From NCBI GenBank assembly GCA_965240325.2, contig OZ251234.1, positions 1,054,001 through 1,118,000 of the forward strand: a DNA stretch of 64,000 nucleotides, given 5' to 3'. Positions 30,219-41,335 of the stretch are shown one piece after another. Made by a program: the position numbers and the translations under genes. The stretch is from Rebecca billardiae RCC1528. Its lineage: Eukaryota; Haptophyta. Below the pieces are notes generated by a model that worked only from the letters and a program-made list of their open reading frames with translations, was not told where the DNA came from and did no database searches. Position 1 is the stretch's first letter. Each line of letters begins with the position of its first letter.

Positions 30219-30556
30219 ACCAAGCCGCGACAACAGATTGTCGACCATCATCGACTTCACCCGCCACACTACGTCTACGACCGCTGCGCAGCAGTCCTCG
30301 GTTGGCTCAGCCCCAGTTCAGGGCTCCCGCCAACTCGACCACTGCACGCCGCGCGGCGGCCGCAGCCCGCAGATCTCATCTTGGACGTGCCCCCTGGCCC
30401 TGTTACAAGACCAAGCCGCGACAACATATTGTCGATCATCGCTGGCTTCACCCGCCACACTACGTCTACGACCGCTGCGCAGCAGTCCTCGGTTGGCTCA
30501 GCCCCAGTTCCGGGCTCCCGCCAACTCGACCACTGCACGCCGCGCGGCGGCCGCAG
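30219..30556. repeat. Tandem duplication, two units offset by 191 bp
   Basis: ACCAAGCCGCGACAACA, followed by CTTCACCCGCCACACTACGT and CTCGGTTGGCTCAGCCCCAG and on to GGCGGCCGCAG, occurs at 30219-30364 and 30410-30556 with few differences. It lies 90 bp past the zinc-ribbon gene, probably in or near its 3' UTR. Open frames across it are by-products of the duplication. Confidence 0.85.
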
Positions 30557-31200
30557 ACGAAGCCGTACTGTCACTACTGAATGACTAGATTCTTAGTCTA
30601 GATACTGGCATTGCGACTCGCCGATCAGCCGTCATCAGTGCCACAGTGGTCAGACGGACGTCGGTCAAAGCCTATAGTACGTCGTCGCATTGTGTGCCAG
30701 ACAGTGCGGGTCTGGCGCAATCCCGGCATCGGTACGGATGTAATAGAGTCGATGTGATATATTCGGCGCGGACCATGTCTTAGATGCGGCGACGCTACAT
30801 GTCGTAGACGTAGTAACTGATATATATCAACGAGTTTATAGCAGAGAGTTAACGATCTACGACGGGCGGCTGGGCGCTGGCGCCTGGGCCCCGCGACGGA
30901 GGGTGGGCACAGAGGCCCCCGGACGGTTCAGGTTCGGTAGTTAGTGCGTGACGCAGTACTCGTCGATAATGCTGCTCTCTCTCTCTCGTCTCTCTCTCTC
31001 TCACACAGTCCGTCATCTCTACTCTCTCTCTATGAATAAATATAGTATTTAAATATATTCATATATATATAATTTATATTAGTTATTCGTCGTGAATTCA
31101 AAGTGAGTTCTGCTGATTATAATAAAAGCTCGTCATCGCCAGCGGCTGGCAGCGGGCTGCCGGCCAGGCTGCTCATCGACATCGGCGGAGTCGTCATCAA
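30557..31200. other. Intergenic region with CT repeats
   Basis: (CT)n-rich DNA at about 30971-31031 and an AT-rich stretch near 31035-31100. No gene seen. Confidence 0.6.
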
Positions 31201-33481
31201 TCAGTGGCCTTCGTGCTGATGCAGAGCGCTAAGCATGCTCTGCAGCGATGCCATGCCCTCCTGTGTCATCGCCGGCGTCTTGGCGCTCGCGGCCATCTCC
31301 GCCACCTTGAGACTCCGCTTGAGAGCATCGAGCTTGGCCGGCACGATGTCGACGCTTCGCTCGAGCGCGGCGTGGCGCGTGCCATCGAGTGCGCCCGCCC
31401 CGTCAGCGGCGGCGCCATCACGCGCGGCCGAGGCGCCGCCGCGCACGCCGCCGCCGTTCGCACGGCCGACGTCGCGCGCGTCGGCCGGCCGCACATACTT
31501 GCGCCGGCGGCCAGCCTCGTACGCGGCGGTGGTCTGCATGTGGTGCGTCGGCCCGTCGTAGTCGTGCTCGACCAGCGGGTGCTGCAGCGCGTACTTGAGC
31601 GCGTTGATCGCCGTGCGCACGTCGATGCCGGAGTCGATCAGCGCCTCTGCCTCATCCGAGAGCAGCAGAGTGTCCTGCAGCTCGCGCAGGTTGAGCGCAG
31701 ACTGCGAGGGCGCGCCGAGCGCGCTGCTATCCGCGCCGTCCGCCGTGCCCGCGCGCGACGCGCCGCCGCTGCCCCTCCGCTCACTCCCCTCGCCGCCGCC
31801 CGCGCGCACGGCCCCGCTCTGCGTGAGGAAGAAGCCGCCAGATCCGATCTCGGCGCCCGCGCCCTCCGCTTCGCGCTCTGCGAGCAGTCTCGCCTTCACC
31901 TGCGCGACGTGAAGGTTCTCCTTGCTGCGCGCGCGGCAGGGGTGGGGGCAGCGCTCCGGCGTGAGCGCGGCGTCGCGCCGCCCCGCGCGCGCGCAAGCAG
32001 CCCCACCTACCCCCCCGCGCGCGCACCTCTGCGCCGGCTGCGTCGGCTGCGCCCTGGCGCCCGTCCTCATCGCAATCTCCGCGGCGCGGTGGCTCTTGAC
32101 AACGGCGTCAAGACTGAGCACGGACTCCGGGTTGAAGCCGCGCGTGGTGCGCGGCGGCTCGGGCTCGGTGAGCACCAGCTCGACGCCGCGGTCCGAGAGC
32201 ACGTCGACGAACGCCTGCGGCACCTCCCTGCCCCGCCCTCCCCTCAGGAACGGGTTCCCCCACACGCTCAGCGCCGTGAGCTGCCCCATCTGCAGCACCG
32301 CGACTAACTCATCCTCGTGCTCGATCGAGTTGCACGCGAGATCGATCGCCTGGACCTCGGCGTAGCCGCCGTTCTGCACGGCGGCGTTGGCGATGCGCGC
32401 GAGCTTGTTCGACTGCACACTCAGCTCTGCGCCGCGCGCGGCGCGCGGCACGGCGCGTGGCGGCGAGAACTGAGCGGTCAGTCCGTGTCGGACGCAAGGG
32501 CAGCGGGGCGCGCGGTGGCCGTGAGCACGCACGCGCGCGCGCGCACCTCGCAAGTAGGGGACGGTGCCGATCGCGACGAGCGCGTCGTCGTCGGCGAGCA
32601 GGTTCCGGTCGAGCGTCAGCTTGCGCAGCTCGACGAACGCGGACCAGTCCGGCGGCAGCTGCCTCAGCTGGTTGCACGTGAGGTCGAGCTCGCGCAGCGC
32701 CGGCAGCGCGCCCAGTGCGCCGACCGCGTCCGCGTTCAGCCCGTTGTACCCGAGGTTGAGCACCTCGAGGCGTGGGAAGGCGCCGGCGGGGAGGGCGAGC
32801 GCGGTGATCCCGTTGCAGTCGATGTGCAGCTCCTGCAGCGCCGGCAGCGCCGCCAGCTGCTCGAGCTTGAGCCGGTTGTCGCCCACGTCTAGATGAGAGA
32901 GCCGAGAGAAGAAGCCAAGGTCGTCCTCGATCACTCGGACGATGCCCGAGCCCTCGAGCACGGCCTGCGTGGCGTCCTCGGGGTCGTCGACGTGGCACGC
33001 GTCGAGCAGCAGGAAACCGTCGAGAGACACCTCCTCCGGCTCGCGCGGCCCCGAGGGCGGCGGGATGCGCTTCGGTAGCGCGTTCACCGCGATCCACTCG
33101 CGCTGGTTACGCGGCGGCCGCTGCGGTGGTGGCTCCAGCGGTATCTCGCCGGCGCCGACCGGGAGCGGCTCGGGCGCTGGCCGCGCGCCCGCCTGCGAGA
33201 CGGCCTTCATGATGCCCCTGGCGAAGGGCGTGTACGAGCCCGCTGCGCGGCAGCGCGCGCCGAGCCGCGCGGCATCCCACGCGGGCACGCAGAGCGTCAG
33301 CGCGGCGCACGGGGCGCGGCTGCGGCGCAGCAACACGCCCGCCGGCGCAGCAGCGCGCACGTGGCAGTTTGAACTTCTCAGGATCCTCCTCATCGGGCTC
33401 GAGAGGCCTGCCATCGTCGATGTTCACGCGCGAGGTCTCCTCGAAACCGGGAGGCGGCTCGAACGCCATCGTGATGCCCAA
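31201..33481 (-). CDS. Leucine-rich-repeat protein, possibly XRRA1-like
   Basis: Modelled exons on the minus strand: 33481-33361, 33242-32547, 32426-about 32053, and about 31920-31201, giving roughly 630 aa. The first two introns are GT-AG with clean joins (KLPPGSYTPFARGIMK and PYLRELSVQSNKLARI). The third boundary is uncertain and may use a GC donor. LRRs run from about residue 115 to 300: LSHLDVGDNRLKLEQLAALP, LQELHIDCNGITALALPAGA, LEVLNLGYNGLN, LRELDLTCNQLRQLP, LRKLTLDRNLLADDDALVAI, then LQMGQLTALSVWGNPFLRGG as the cap. The C-terminal 250 residues are mostly disordered but include SGGFFLTQSG and a helical stretch (ALNLRELQDTLLLSDEAEAL). LRR proteins of this layout often belong to the axoneme or the XRRA1 group; no firm orthology. 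Start at MGITMAFEPP; MAFEPP 12 bp inside is equally possible. Confidence 0.75.
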
Positions 33482-34033
33482 ATATGATGGGCCCGATGGC
33501 CTGTTCCACGCTGGTAACGGCGATGGCGTCGCTCATCGATTTTATTTATTTTGTCTCAGCAATAATCACATCGTGCAGCTCTGACACTGTGAACCGTGAC
33601 ACTGACGACGACGCCTGCCCGCTGTACATCAGACGATCAGTGCATGCCACCAAAGCAGCAAACGGGTGATTAAACGGGAGCACGGCCACCAGCAAATAGC
33701 AATATGACTCAGTAGCTAAGAGTAAGCCACTGACCTCCACTCTCCAGCCAGTGACTGGGCCGCCCTGAGTGCAAGTGGCAGTGGGCGTAACGTCGGACCG
33801 CATACAGTATTACGCCTAATACGTGTACCCTGGTGTAGTAACGTGGCTCTTCGTCTTACTCTGAACTCTATGAGTCCGTATTCGCAGACCGATTGTCTTC
33901 GTAGTTCGTACTAATCGTCGTAGGAAAATATTATTAATAATATAACAGTACAACATGCTGCCCCATCAGCTGACAACGAGCGAGCGTCCGCGCGTGGCTG
34001 CTCGGCCTCGGTGTTACTATTCGTATTCAAAAT
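33482..34033. other. Intergenic region, no gene seen
   Basis: Upstream of the LRR gene. It is lower in GC, with no supported frame. It ends at the right terminus of repeat copy C after attcaaaatt. Confidence 0.55.
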
Positions 34034-34420
34034 TATGGCCCGCGGTGCAGGGCGGAGCGCGCAGCGTGGAGCCCGCACCAGCGGGCCCGAACCACGTTTC
34101 AAAAAGATCTTTGATCAAGAAAAAAGGGACGGGGGGCGGCGGAAAAAAAGGGACGGGGGGCGATTTTTAGGGCTGGCGGAGACCGAGTTTCGAGTTTTTG
34201 AGATCGCATTGAGAGGTCTATCAGGCCAAAAAAAACCGCGCCCAGCTGATTCCCTTAAGTAAAGTGCGATCTGGACGTCAGCTGGACGTGACATTAGTGT
34301 AACGGTTCGTTACGAGCGAATCGTACTCGTCTTCCCGGATCGCGTGACGTCCGGACTGGGCCACATCCGGATCGTCGGAGGTGACGTGCCCCGGCACGAT
34401 GGGCGATGGCGGATATGCGG

Positions 34421-34970
34421 GACGGCGCCTGCACGTGCCTCCGGACCCGCCTCCCGCTTGCTGCTCACGCAGTCAGCTGCGACCGTGGCGCATGATCGCA
34501 GAAGCAGTGCCGGCAGTACGGCCTGCATCAGCTAGTGCCGCGCCGTCGTGGCGCGCGCGGTACGGTTGCGCGTTTGTTTGCAGCGCTCGCCGCTCTGACG
34601 GCGACGGCACGCGCGTGCGGCTCAGGTGTGTCAAATGCGGTCTCGTCGGCGCGCTTTCGCCTGCCACCTCGTGCACCCGTGCCGCCAGTTTCATCGGGAC
34701 GGCGCCTGCACGTGCCTCCGGACCCGCCTCCCGCTTGCTGCTCACGCAGTCAGCTGCGACCGTGGCGCATGATCGCAGACTAGCAGTGCCGGCAGTACGG
34801 CCTGCATCAGCTAGTGCCGCGCCGTCGTGGCGCGCGCGGTACGGTTGCGCGTTTGCAGCGCTCGCCGCTCGGCGACGGCACGCGCGTGCGGCTCAGGTGT
34901 GTCAAATGCGGTCTCGTCGGCGCGCTTTCGCCTGCCACCTCGTGCACCCGTGCCGCCAGTTTCATCGTCT
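34421..34970. repeat. Internal tandem duplication in repeat copy C
   Basis: GACGGCGCCTGCACGTGCCT at 34421 and 34698 begins two long, nearly identical units. Each ends at GTGCCGCCAGTTTCATCG. Small indels separate them (gtttgtttgcag/gtttgcag; ctctgacggcg/ctcggcg). Copy A has a single unit. Confidence 0.9.
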
Positions 34971-35267
34971 TCATGAGGACTGCTGCTGCTGTCGCCATCC
35001 GCTCTCCATCACCCCGAGTCGCCGGTCGCGCGGCGCGCGCGGTAGGCACTAGGCAGGGCGTACGGTCACTCACCCGTGCAACGGGTCAAGTGGCCAGAGT
35101 ACGTCTGGTCGTTGGCTGGCACGGGCCGCAGCGCTAAAGCACCCTGCTGTCACACCCGACTCGGCCTTCAGTACTCCGAGCTCCGCGGCACGACTCACTC
35201 GGCACGATCGCGGACGGGTCGGATCCGAGCTGATCAGCCAGAGTTGGACACAGTTTGGCAGCTACTA

Positions 35268-36063
35268 CAGTCCCCTCAACAATTGGTTACCCTTGTGTTT
35301 GGCTGTCTATACCAGCTCAGTCACTGTTTGAGGCCCACTGCTGCATGCTATCTGTTACTGCACCTATAGCCCTCACAGACCAGGTGGGTATGAGCTGGGC
35401 GGGTGTGTGGGCTGAGTCAGTCAGATAAATTGAATGCAGGTGCACAGCCGGCTGACGGGTGCTGCGCGGGGGTGCTGGACCACCACGAGGGCAGGCAGGG
35501 ATGGAAATTCACCCCCTGAGCAGGCTGTGGGCTGGCTGGCTGGGAGTGTAGCAGCTGTATAGTGGGCCCTGGCGCTGCAGCTGGATGGCCTTTGATACTG
35601 CCTAGCAGCCAGCCTAGCAGCACAGCCTGGCGTGAGCAGTGCGGTTTCAGTGCGCAGGCCACGTCTCTGCGGGTGGTGGTCGGGGAATGGCCACCACAGT
35701 GCACCAGATGCACCTAGCCTGCCAGCGGCCCACCTGCTGATTTAGGGTATGCCCTGTAGCACAGCACACGAGGCTCCGCCGAAAATCAGCGGCGCGCTGT
35801 GCTACAAGCTGGGCTGAAAGGGGTGTGGGAGCCAGTCGAGAGCCTGTCGGCCACTGTCACGTCCGAGCTGGCCGGCTTCACGTGCTGCCCAGAGGAGTCC
35901 TCCAATTGTCACTCACCCGGCTGAAGTCATGATGGGCGGGTGCAGCTCGACCGAATGGAGAGTGCTGGGGCCGCAGGTGCCCGTCATGCAAGCCTAGGCG
36001 GCCAGGAGAAGGTGTGATGTGCAGGTGTGCTCTCCATAGGGTAATTTATTGTTGAGAGGACTG
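35268..36063. mobile_element. TA-flanked terminal-inverted-repeat element (796 bp), Tc1/mariner-like and non-autonomous
   Basis: The left terminus is CAGTCCCCTCAACAATTGG. The right terminus, inverted, reads CAGTCCTCTCAACAATAAA. Both then continue TTACCCT, giving imperfect inverted repeats of about 27 bp. A TA dinucleotide flanks each side (35266-35267 and 36064-36065). The sister repeat copy A has the uninterrupted site ctac-TA-gtag with its TA at 2282-2283, showing TA duplication on insertion. TA duplication with ends starting CAGT is typical of Tc1/mariner/pogo-type transposons. The interior is G/T-rich on the plus strand; the longest frame (35417-35713, minus, 98 aa) does not show a DDE transposase motif. 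Confidence 0.85.
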
Positions 36064-36398
36064 TAGTAGTAATTCCGATGCCGATGGCACGATCGCGGAC
36101 GGGTCGGATCCGAGCTGATCAGCCAGTTGGACATTTGGCAGCTAGTTGTCAGGCGGACGTCCGATTTGACGACCGGTGCCGGGTGCGGTCTCAGGTCCGC
36201 TGCTGTGATTGTGTGAAGTGTGAATGAGTCTCGCGGTCGCGCAGGCAGGGCGACGGTCGGACTAATATAGCTTCAGTCATCTCAGAACCGACTTCAACTG
36301 GCGAGGTGCCACTACGGCGGAGAGCCGCGATTGCACGGCCACCGCGGGCCCCCAACTGCGTTGATTCTATGCAGAAAAGGACCGCGGAACGCGGTCAT

Positions 36399-39167
36399 AT
36401 ATACTCTTCCAGCTGATACTATGATCGGCTACGCCGATCTTCGGGTAGTAAACAACGAAGTTGAGGGCGCACGGCCCTAGCTAGTTCCGCGCGTGGCTGC
36501 GTGCGCCAGCTGCGCGCACCCGCTGCGCGGTGCGCCCGCGTTGAGCCCGTGCGAGCGCCGCGCCTCGAGCCTCACACGCAGCGGGCGCGGCTCGACACCG
36601 AGCCGCATGGCAGTGTCGCTCGTGCGCCTCGGCCGGTGATCAGTCTCAGCTCTGAGGCGCGCGCTCAGGAGGGCTGCGGCCGGGCCGAGCGCGATCTGCG
36701 CAGACGGTACAGCCCCGAGCCCGTGGCGGCTCATGGCAGCCCGAGCCCAATTCCCGCAAAGCCCGGCGCCTCCGCCATCCGCGTCACAGTCGGGGCGCTC
36801 CAGGCTCCACGGCCTCTTACCGTTACGCGTGCTGCGCTGCAGCCGTGCTCGGCCGAACGACGCCCGCCGAGCCCGCCGAGCACGCGGCTGATGAGCAGTG
36901 GTAGCCAGGCGAAGCCGTCGTCGTGGGCGAAGCTGCGCTGGGTGATGCGGCTTGACGGCCCACAGGCGGCTCACCCGGCTCGTCAGCCGTCTGACGCGTA
37001 GCGCGTCGACAAATGGCTGCTGACGGCGTAAAATCGGCCTGAGCGGCGGATGAAACGGCTGAAAGGCGAGACCACGACGCCACCCAACTGGCGCACGCGC
37101 GTGCGGCCGGCGGTGCGGCGCAGCTCGGTCACTGCCACCGCTCCCGCGGGCTGCTCACGCCGAGCGCTGTGTTGGCAGCTGCAACGGCTGATCGTGCGCT
37201 CGCCGCTCCCAGACGAGATCGGTCGAGATCGTGGGAGCAGACGAGCGGACCATCGCGCAGCAAGATGCAGCGAGCACGCAGACACTCGCGCTGCCCTCTC
37301 CTCGTGCGCCTGCGCCAGCCACAGTCTCGAACACCAGCAGAACGGAGCTTGCACCGAAAAGGCTGCGCGACGTCAGGCGCGCACGCGCGTGGAGTTGGAC
37401 GCGGGTCGGCAGGGCGGGGCGCGCGGGGTGAGCGAGGCACGAATGCGATGCCGACGGCCGTTGGGACCCGCCGCAGCTGCGCGCACCTGCGCTGAGTCTG
37501 TCGGATTGAACGATCGTGCGGCAGCGGCCTGCGTGGGCGGTGGACACCCTCCGAGCTGCCTCGGTTCAGCACTCCAACTCCTTCCCGGTGCCACTGCCTG
37601 CCCGCGCGACCAGGGTACATATCATATCAAGGGAGATATTATGATACTGCAATCTCGCCTGCCTGAGCTGTGTGCGTCTCTTAAATATTCTTAGTAAAAT
37701 GTTAACCAAGTGTGCACGTTAATAATAGTAAACTGTACTTTACTTCGCGGGCCACCCGGCACCCAGTGCCCACTTGGGTATTTTGAGCGCCTTCCGGCTT
37801 TAAAAGATATTACCCGTGTATGAATCAAGGGTAATCAAGGGGCTTTTAAAAGGGGCTTAACGAGTTAACGGCCTTAACCTGATGATATCCGCCACTGAGA
37901 AGCGACGGTTCATGAATCATGACTTCAGATGCCGGCATAATAATTCTTTACTTCAAGCGACATATAAAATATGACTCAACCTCTCTTTTCTATGGTTGGC
38001 GAGCTGTTTCAGGCTCTTACAATTCAAGCATCTTACTATGACGGAATGTTCGAACACACGGCTGGTGCTATGTGCTATTCCACCCGGCATTCCCCTAAGT
38101 GTTACTATCGTTAAAATTAGCATCTACTACAAACGCAATCATTGGCAGCGAAATCCACTCATACGTACGGTAAGGCCACCCACAAAAATCGATCCCCAAA
38201 ATCCTGCGCGCATCCTCTTTTTGATTTTGCGGAGCACGTGCGCCGCCCCCCCCCCCCCGGCTTTCGCTCACGCTCAGACCTTTCGGGGGGGGGGGCGTGC
38301 GCCATGAGCCGCCGGGCGCGGTCTGCATGACTACGACGGTGTGACAACTGACAAGTGCTTCATCAACAATCAACATGCAGCCGTCTACACATAGTGATAG
38401 TCTTAGCAGACTCCGCAATCCCGTACAGCATGCGCGCATGACGATACTCGTCATCATCGTCATTCGAGCGGTCGGGTGGAATTCCCATTTTCTGGCGCAC
38501 TTCTGCACTGGGGAGGCGGAAAAGCGGTATTTAATACGCGAATAAAGCAGAACAGAACAAGGGAATAAAGCGCACGCAGTGCGAAGAAATTTTTCCGGAT
38601 TATGCGAAGCACCATTTGCTGCGAGGCGGCCTGCTTGCGCACGCGGCGTCCCGAGCACCCTCGGGGCTCAGCTGCGGCTCGGCCTGCGCACGCTCAGCAA
38701 GCTCGCGTGCGGCCTGCACCTTGCCCGCCGCCTCGACTCTCGAGCAAGAGGATCGACGCATGAGTGAGCGTGTGCCGCCGAGCTGCTGTCCGGCCCGGCC
38801 ACCCCGGCTACTGCAGCCGCCTCAGCCGCCGGTGCCTGGCCTCGCCCCTCGTACTACTCGAGCGTAGCGCTTATTATAATTGCACTGATGACTGAAGCAG
38901 GCCGTCGTGGTAGTCAGCCTCAGCCAGTCAGCCGCCACGCGGGGTCGGGGTCCGAGCCGCGAGCCGGGCGGCCAGCGGCTGCTCACTGTACGTGAGGCAC
39001 TCGGTGAGGCGACTCGGTCTGTCCGAAGCTACCGACAACTGGTAAACTACTGATGGCGAGTCCAAGATGGCCGTGCTGAGCAAGACATCGGACACACCAA
39101 CCAAATTACGCATGCATGTGGTGGCGCGCGTACACCGCTCGTAGCAACGAGCCCGCAATTCAAATTA
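36399..39167. other. Long intergenic stretch, no supported gene
   Basis: The 36480-37600 part is GC-rich with overlapping open frames on both strands but no consistent protein text. A segment near 37330-37490 is related to 15140-15360 (shared GGGACCCGCCGCAGC and GCGATG[TC]CGACGGC blocks), so it is probably repeat DNA. The 37640-38150 part is AT-rich. A C-run (about 38246-38258) and a G-run (about 38285-38295) with complementary flanks can fold back. 38560-39040 shows nothing clear. Confidence 0.5.
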
Positions 39168-39628
39168 TTAGCAGCCGCCCGTTTGTGGGAGGAGAGCGTC
39201 GATCTGGTCATCGTCCTCCATGCCGAGCAACTTTGGCGTGTCCCCATCGTTGATCCGTTGGCCGTCTATGAGGAAGCGCACGGAGTCGCGAGTCGTTCCC
39301 TATTTCCAGCACGCGACGCGCACGAGAGGTGTTATGCGCAGTCTAATGAGTCACTGCTTCTTCGCCGCATCGCAGGCCCCCAGCAGGGTGGATGAGGGCG
39401 CGGGACGAAAGCAATGGCAGGGTGCGATGATGTTGCGCTTACCAATTGCTCACAATACGCGTCCATAAGCTTCTTAAGGTCAGTTGCAGCCTTCACCCTG
39501 AAAGTAATCTCGTTGCCTCCATCCTGCCCCTTGACGCGCAGCTGAATGCTCTCTTCACCGTCCGCCTTCGCGCCGGGCTTCACGTCTGGTGGCGGTGCGC
39601 TCGTGTTCGTGCTGTCGTGGATCGCCAT
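39168..39628 (-). CDS. SUMO: SUMO (small ubiquitin-like modifier)
   Basis: Two exons on the minus strand: 39628-39443 and 39299-39168, with a canonical GTAAGC...TAG intron of 143 bp. The product is 105 aa. Exon 1 encodes a flexible N-terminus, then [20 protein letters not shown] and [12 protein letters not shown]. Exon 2 encodes [38 protein letters not shown] and the stop. All are diagnostic of SUMO. The di-glycine needed for conjugation is followed by just one residue (Cys), so a SUMO protease would remove a single amino acid. SUMO is conjugated to lysines of mainly nuclear proteins through E1, UBC9 and E3 enzymes. The gene is divergent from the sulfotransferase gene with about 157 bp between starts. 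Confidence 0.95.
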
Positions 39629-39785
39629 GGCAGACGTGGGAGTGGCTTAAGTTGTGTTATCTGCGGAAGAGCGCGAGTGCACAGGGTAGCGCTTGCATCA
39701 GCGCCATGGCTGCAGCGGGCATCACGGGCTGCGCGGAGGTCGTGCGCGCGCACCCCCTTACCCGCGTCGCCGCCGTGACTGACAG

Positions 39786-40862
39786 TTGGCCGAGCAGATG
39801 CTCTATGGGGGTACGTACGGTATCCAAGGGCGTATCCGCCCGATGCGGGCCGATGGGCGATGGCGAGGATGCTATGCGGCGTCGCCTGGGACACGACGAT
39901 GGATCCCGTTTTGGGCGGCCACCGCGCTCACTCTAGCGCTGGCCCCGCACCATGACTCGCGCGGCCGACGTGACTACCGGCTACTCTTCATCCACGTGGG
40001 AAAGGCAGGCGGGGGCACGGTGCGAAGCTTCATGCGCGAGCACCGTGTCGCGTACCTCGAGTCCCACGTCCATCGCACATCTGCGAGCGACATTCGTTCA
40101 GCTGCTGACGGTAAAGTGGTGGTGGTGTTGAGAGACGCGGTGGCTCTGTTCACGAGCGGATTCTATTGGATGCAGAAGCCCGATCTACAGCGCGCACGCC
40201 CTGAATACACACAGGTGACAGCCTGTTTTGATGACGTGGAGCCGTTTACACGTGCGCTCCTCAATTTGGGTTCTGATGATGCACATGGCCAGCCGAATGC
40301 GTCATGCAAAGCCCAGGCGCGGGATTTCATGGCGACCCCTCAACGGGCGCACATCAGCAGGCGCATCGCGTACTACTTTGACAGCAGCGCCGTCCGCGAG
40401 CTCTCACGCATGGATGTGTTCGTTGTGTGCACAGAGCGCATTGAGCGCGACCTGGCAGACATGGTCCGCTGGTTGAAAGGCTCGAAGCCCGGGGAGCTGA
40501 TGCAGCGGGTGGACCGCGCGTGGACGTTGCCCTCGATGCACCAAGCCCCGTACGACCACGCGCGCGCGACCTCGCTGCTTGAAGAGCGCACGGCGGCTGT
40601 GCTTGCCTCCAGCAGCCTGCTTGCCGCTGACTACCACGCGGCGGCCATTGTGCTCTGCATGAGCTCCAACTACGGTCCCACAGTCTCCGTGATGCCCGTG
40701 CAGCTGGGCCGACTCAAGGTGGTCAACTGCTCGGGATCGCCGCCCCGCGCTTCATACCTAATCGACGACCGAGTACCACCACCCGCCGGACTACATGATA
40801 TCGCAGCGCCTCAGCAGGCCCAGCGCAAGCCAGCTGTGCTGCCAAAGCCGCATACGGCATAG
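39786..40862 (+). CDS. Sulfotransferase-family type II membrane protein
   Basis: Single exon, 358 aa from 39786; a second Met at 39843 is also possible. A hydrophobic stretch (WIPFWAATALTLALAP) near residues 39-54 fits a Golgi signal anchor. YRLLFIHVGKAGGGTVRSFM is the 5'-phosphosulfate loop and VVVVLRDAVALFTSGFYWMQ the 3'-phosphate-binding segment of PAPS-dependent carbohydrate sulfotransferases. YYFDSSAVRELSRMDVFVVC and ERIERDLADMVRWLKG follow in the usual order. The enzyme would transfer sulfate from PAPS to a glycan or small acceptor in the secretory pathway; the acceptor is unknown. The last 80 residues are less conserved and Pro-rich. Confidence 0.75.
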   Translation: MAEQMLYGGTYGIQGRIRPMRADGRWRGCYAASPGTRRWIPFWAATALTLALAPHHDSRGRRDYRLLFIHVGKAGGGTVRSFMREHRVAYLESHVHRTSASDIRSAADGKVVVVLRDAVALFTSGFYWMQKPDLQRARPEYTQVTACFDDVEPFTRALLNLGSDDAHGQPNASCKAQARDFMATPQRAHISRRIAYYFDSSAVRELSRMDVFVVCTERIERDLADMVRWLKGSKPGELMQRVDRAWTLPSMHQAPYDHARATSLLEERTAAVLASSSLLAADYHAAAIVLCMSSNYGPTVSVMPVQLGRLKVVNCSGSPPRASYLIDDRVPPPAGLHDIAAPQQAQRKPAVLPKPHTA

Positions 40863-41335
40863 GCTGAGGCAGCGACGTGTCTGCACAGGCGAAGGTGCGG
40901 TGTCCGCGCGCCTGGGCCTGGCCTTGGATCCTGGCTTCCTGTGGCCAGCGATCCGGCTGGTGCGAAGCAGCATGGAGGACGTCTGGCGGCCTCCGTGGCA
41001 GTCCGGGCTCCGGCTGCGGATTTATTGGATTGGCGGGATTAGTCAGACTCAGCTGCCACGAGCCTGCCCAACACGCTGGTTGACCCGATGGTTGGCAGTC
41101 ATCAACTCATCATACAGCCCGCGCGGCCGCAGTTTAATCGCAAACAGCGCAGTATTTAAGCAGTTCATGATTCAGATTAAGCAATAATCATGACTGCCTC
41201 CGACATACATGACTGAGCGCCAGTGTGAGACGGTCCCCCGGTCCCGATCCCGGACCGGACCGGCGGCGGGCGGCGCGCCGCTGGGCGCTGAGATGACTGA
41301 CACTGATCATCATCACTCATAAGCCATATATATCA
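40863..41335. other. Intergenic region between convergent genes
   Basis: Trailer sequence of the sulfotransferase and SecA genes, which converge here. No gene seen. Confidence 0.6.

Larger units (their letters stand above)
34034..36398 (-). mobile_element. Dispersed repeat family, copy C (about 2.4 kb), inverted
   Basis: Inverse-orientation relative of copy A (1949-3233) with high identity across almost all of copy A. Two additions explain the greater length. One is an internal tandem duplication with a 277-bp offset (34421-34697 and 34698-34970). The other is a 796-bp TA-flanked insertion (35268-36063) absent from copy A. The terminal ATGGCCCGCGGTGCAGGGCG is at 34034 and the terminal palindrome CCGCGGAACGCGG near 36383-36394, next to atatatac. 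Interior frames share Arg/Ala-rich shadow peptides with copy A but no recognisable transposase. Confidence 0.75.

Noticed and set aside
30181-30588. Small proteins of 92-135 aa at the tandem duplication
   Set aside because: All three frames are open simply because the duplicated unit lacks stops; none has family resemblance.
34381-35137. Long frames in repeat copy C matching frames in copy A
   Set aside because: Their conservation reflects copying of the DNA; the text is Arg/Ala-rich, shared in several frames, and disrupted by the internal duplication.
1949-36398. A single 34-kb composite transposon bounded by inverted copies A and C
   Set aside because: Other solo ends and copy B lie inside, ordinary host genes fill the interval, and each copy has its own two ends, so they are independent insertions.
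36477-37694. Overlapping frames of 100-214 codons on both strands
   Set aside because: Arg/Ala/Ser-rich text typical of GC-rich non-coding DNA; part of it is repeat-related to 15140-15360.
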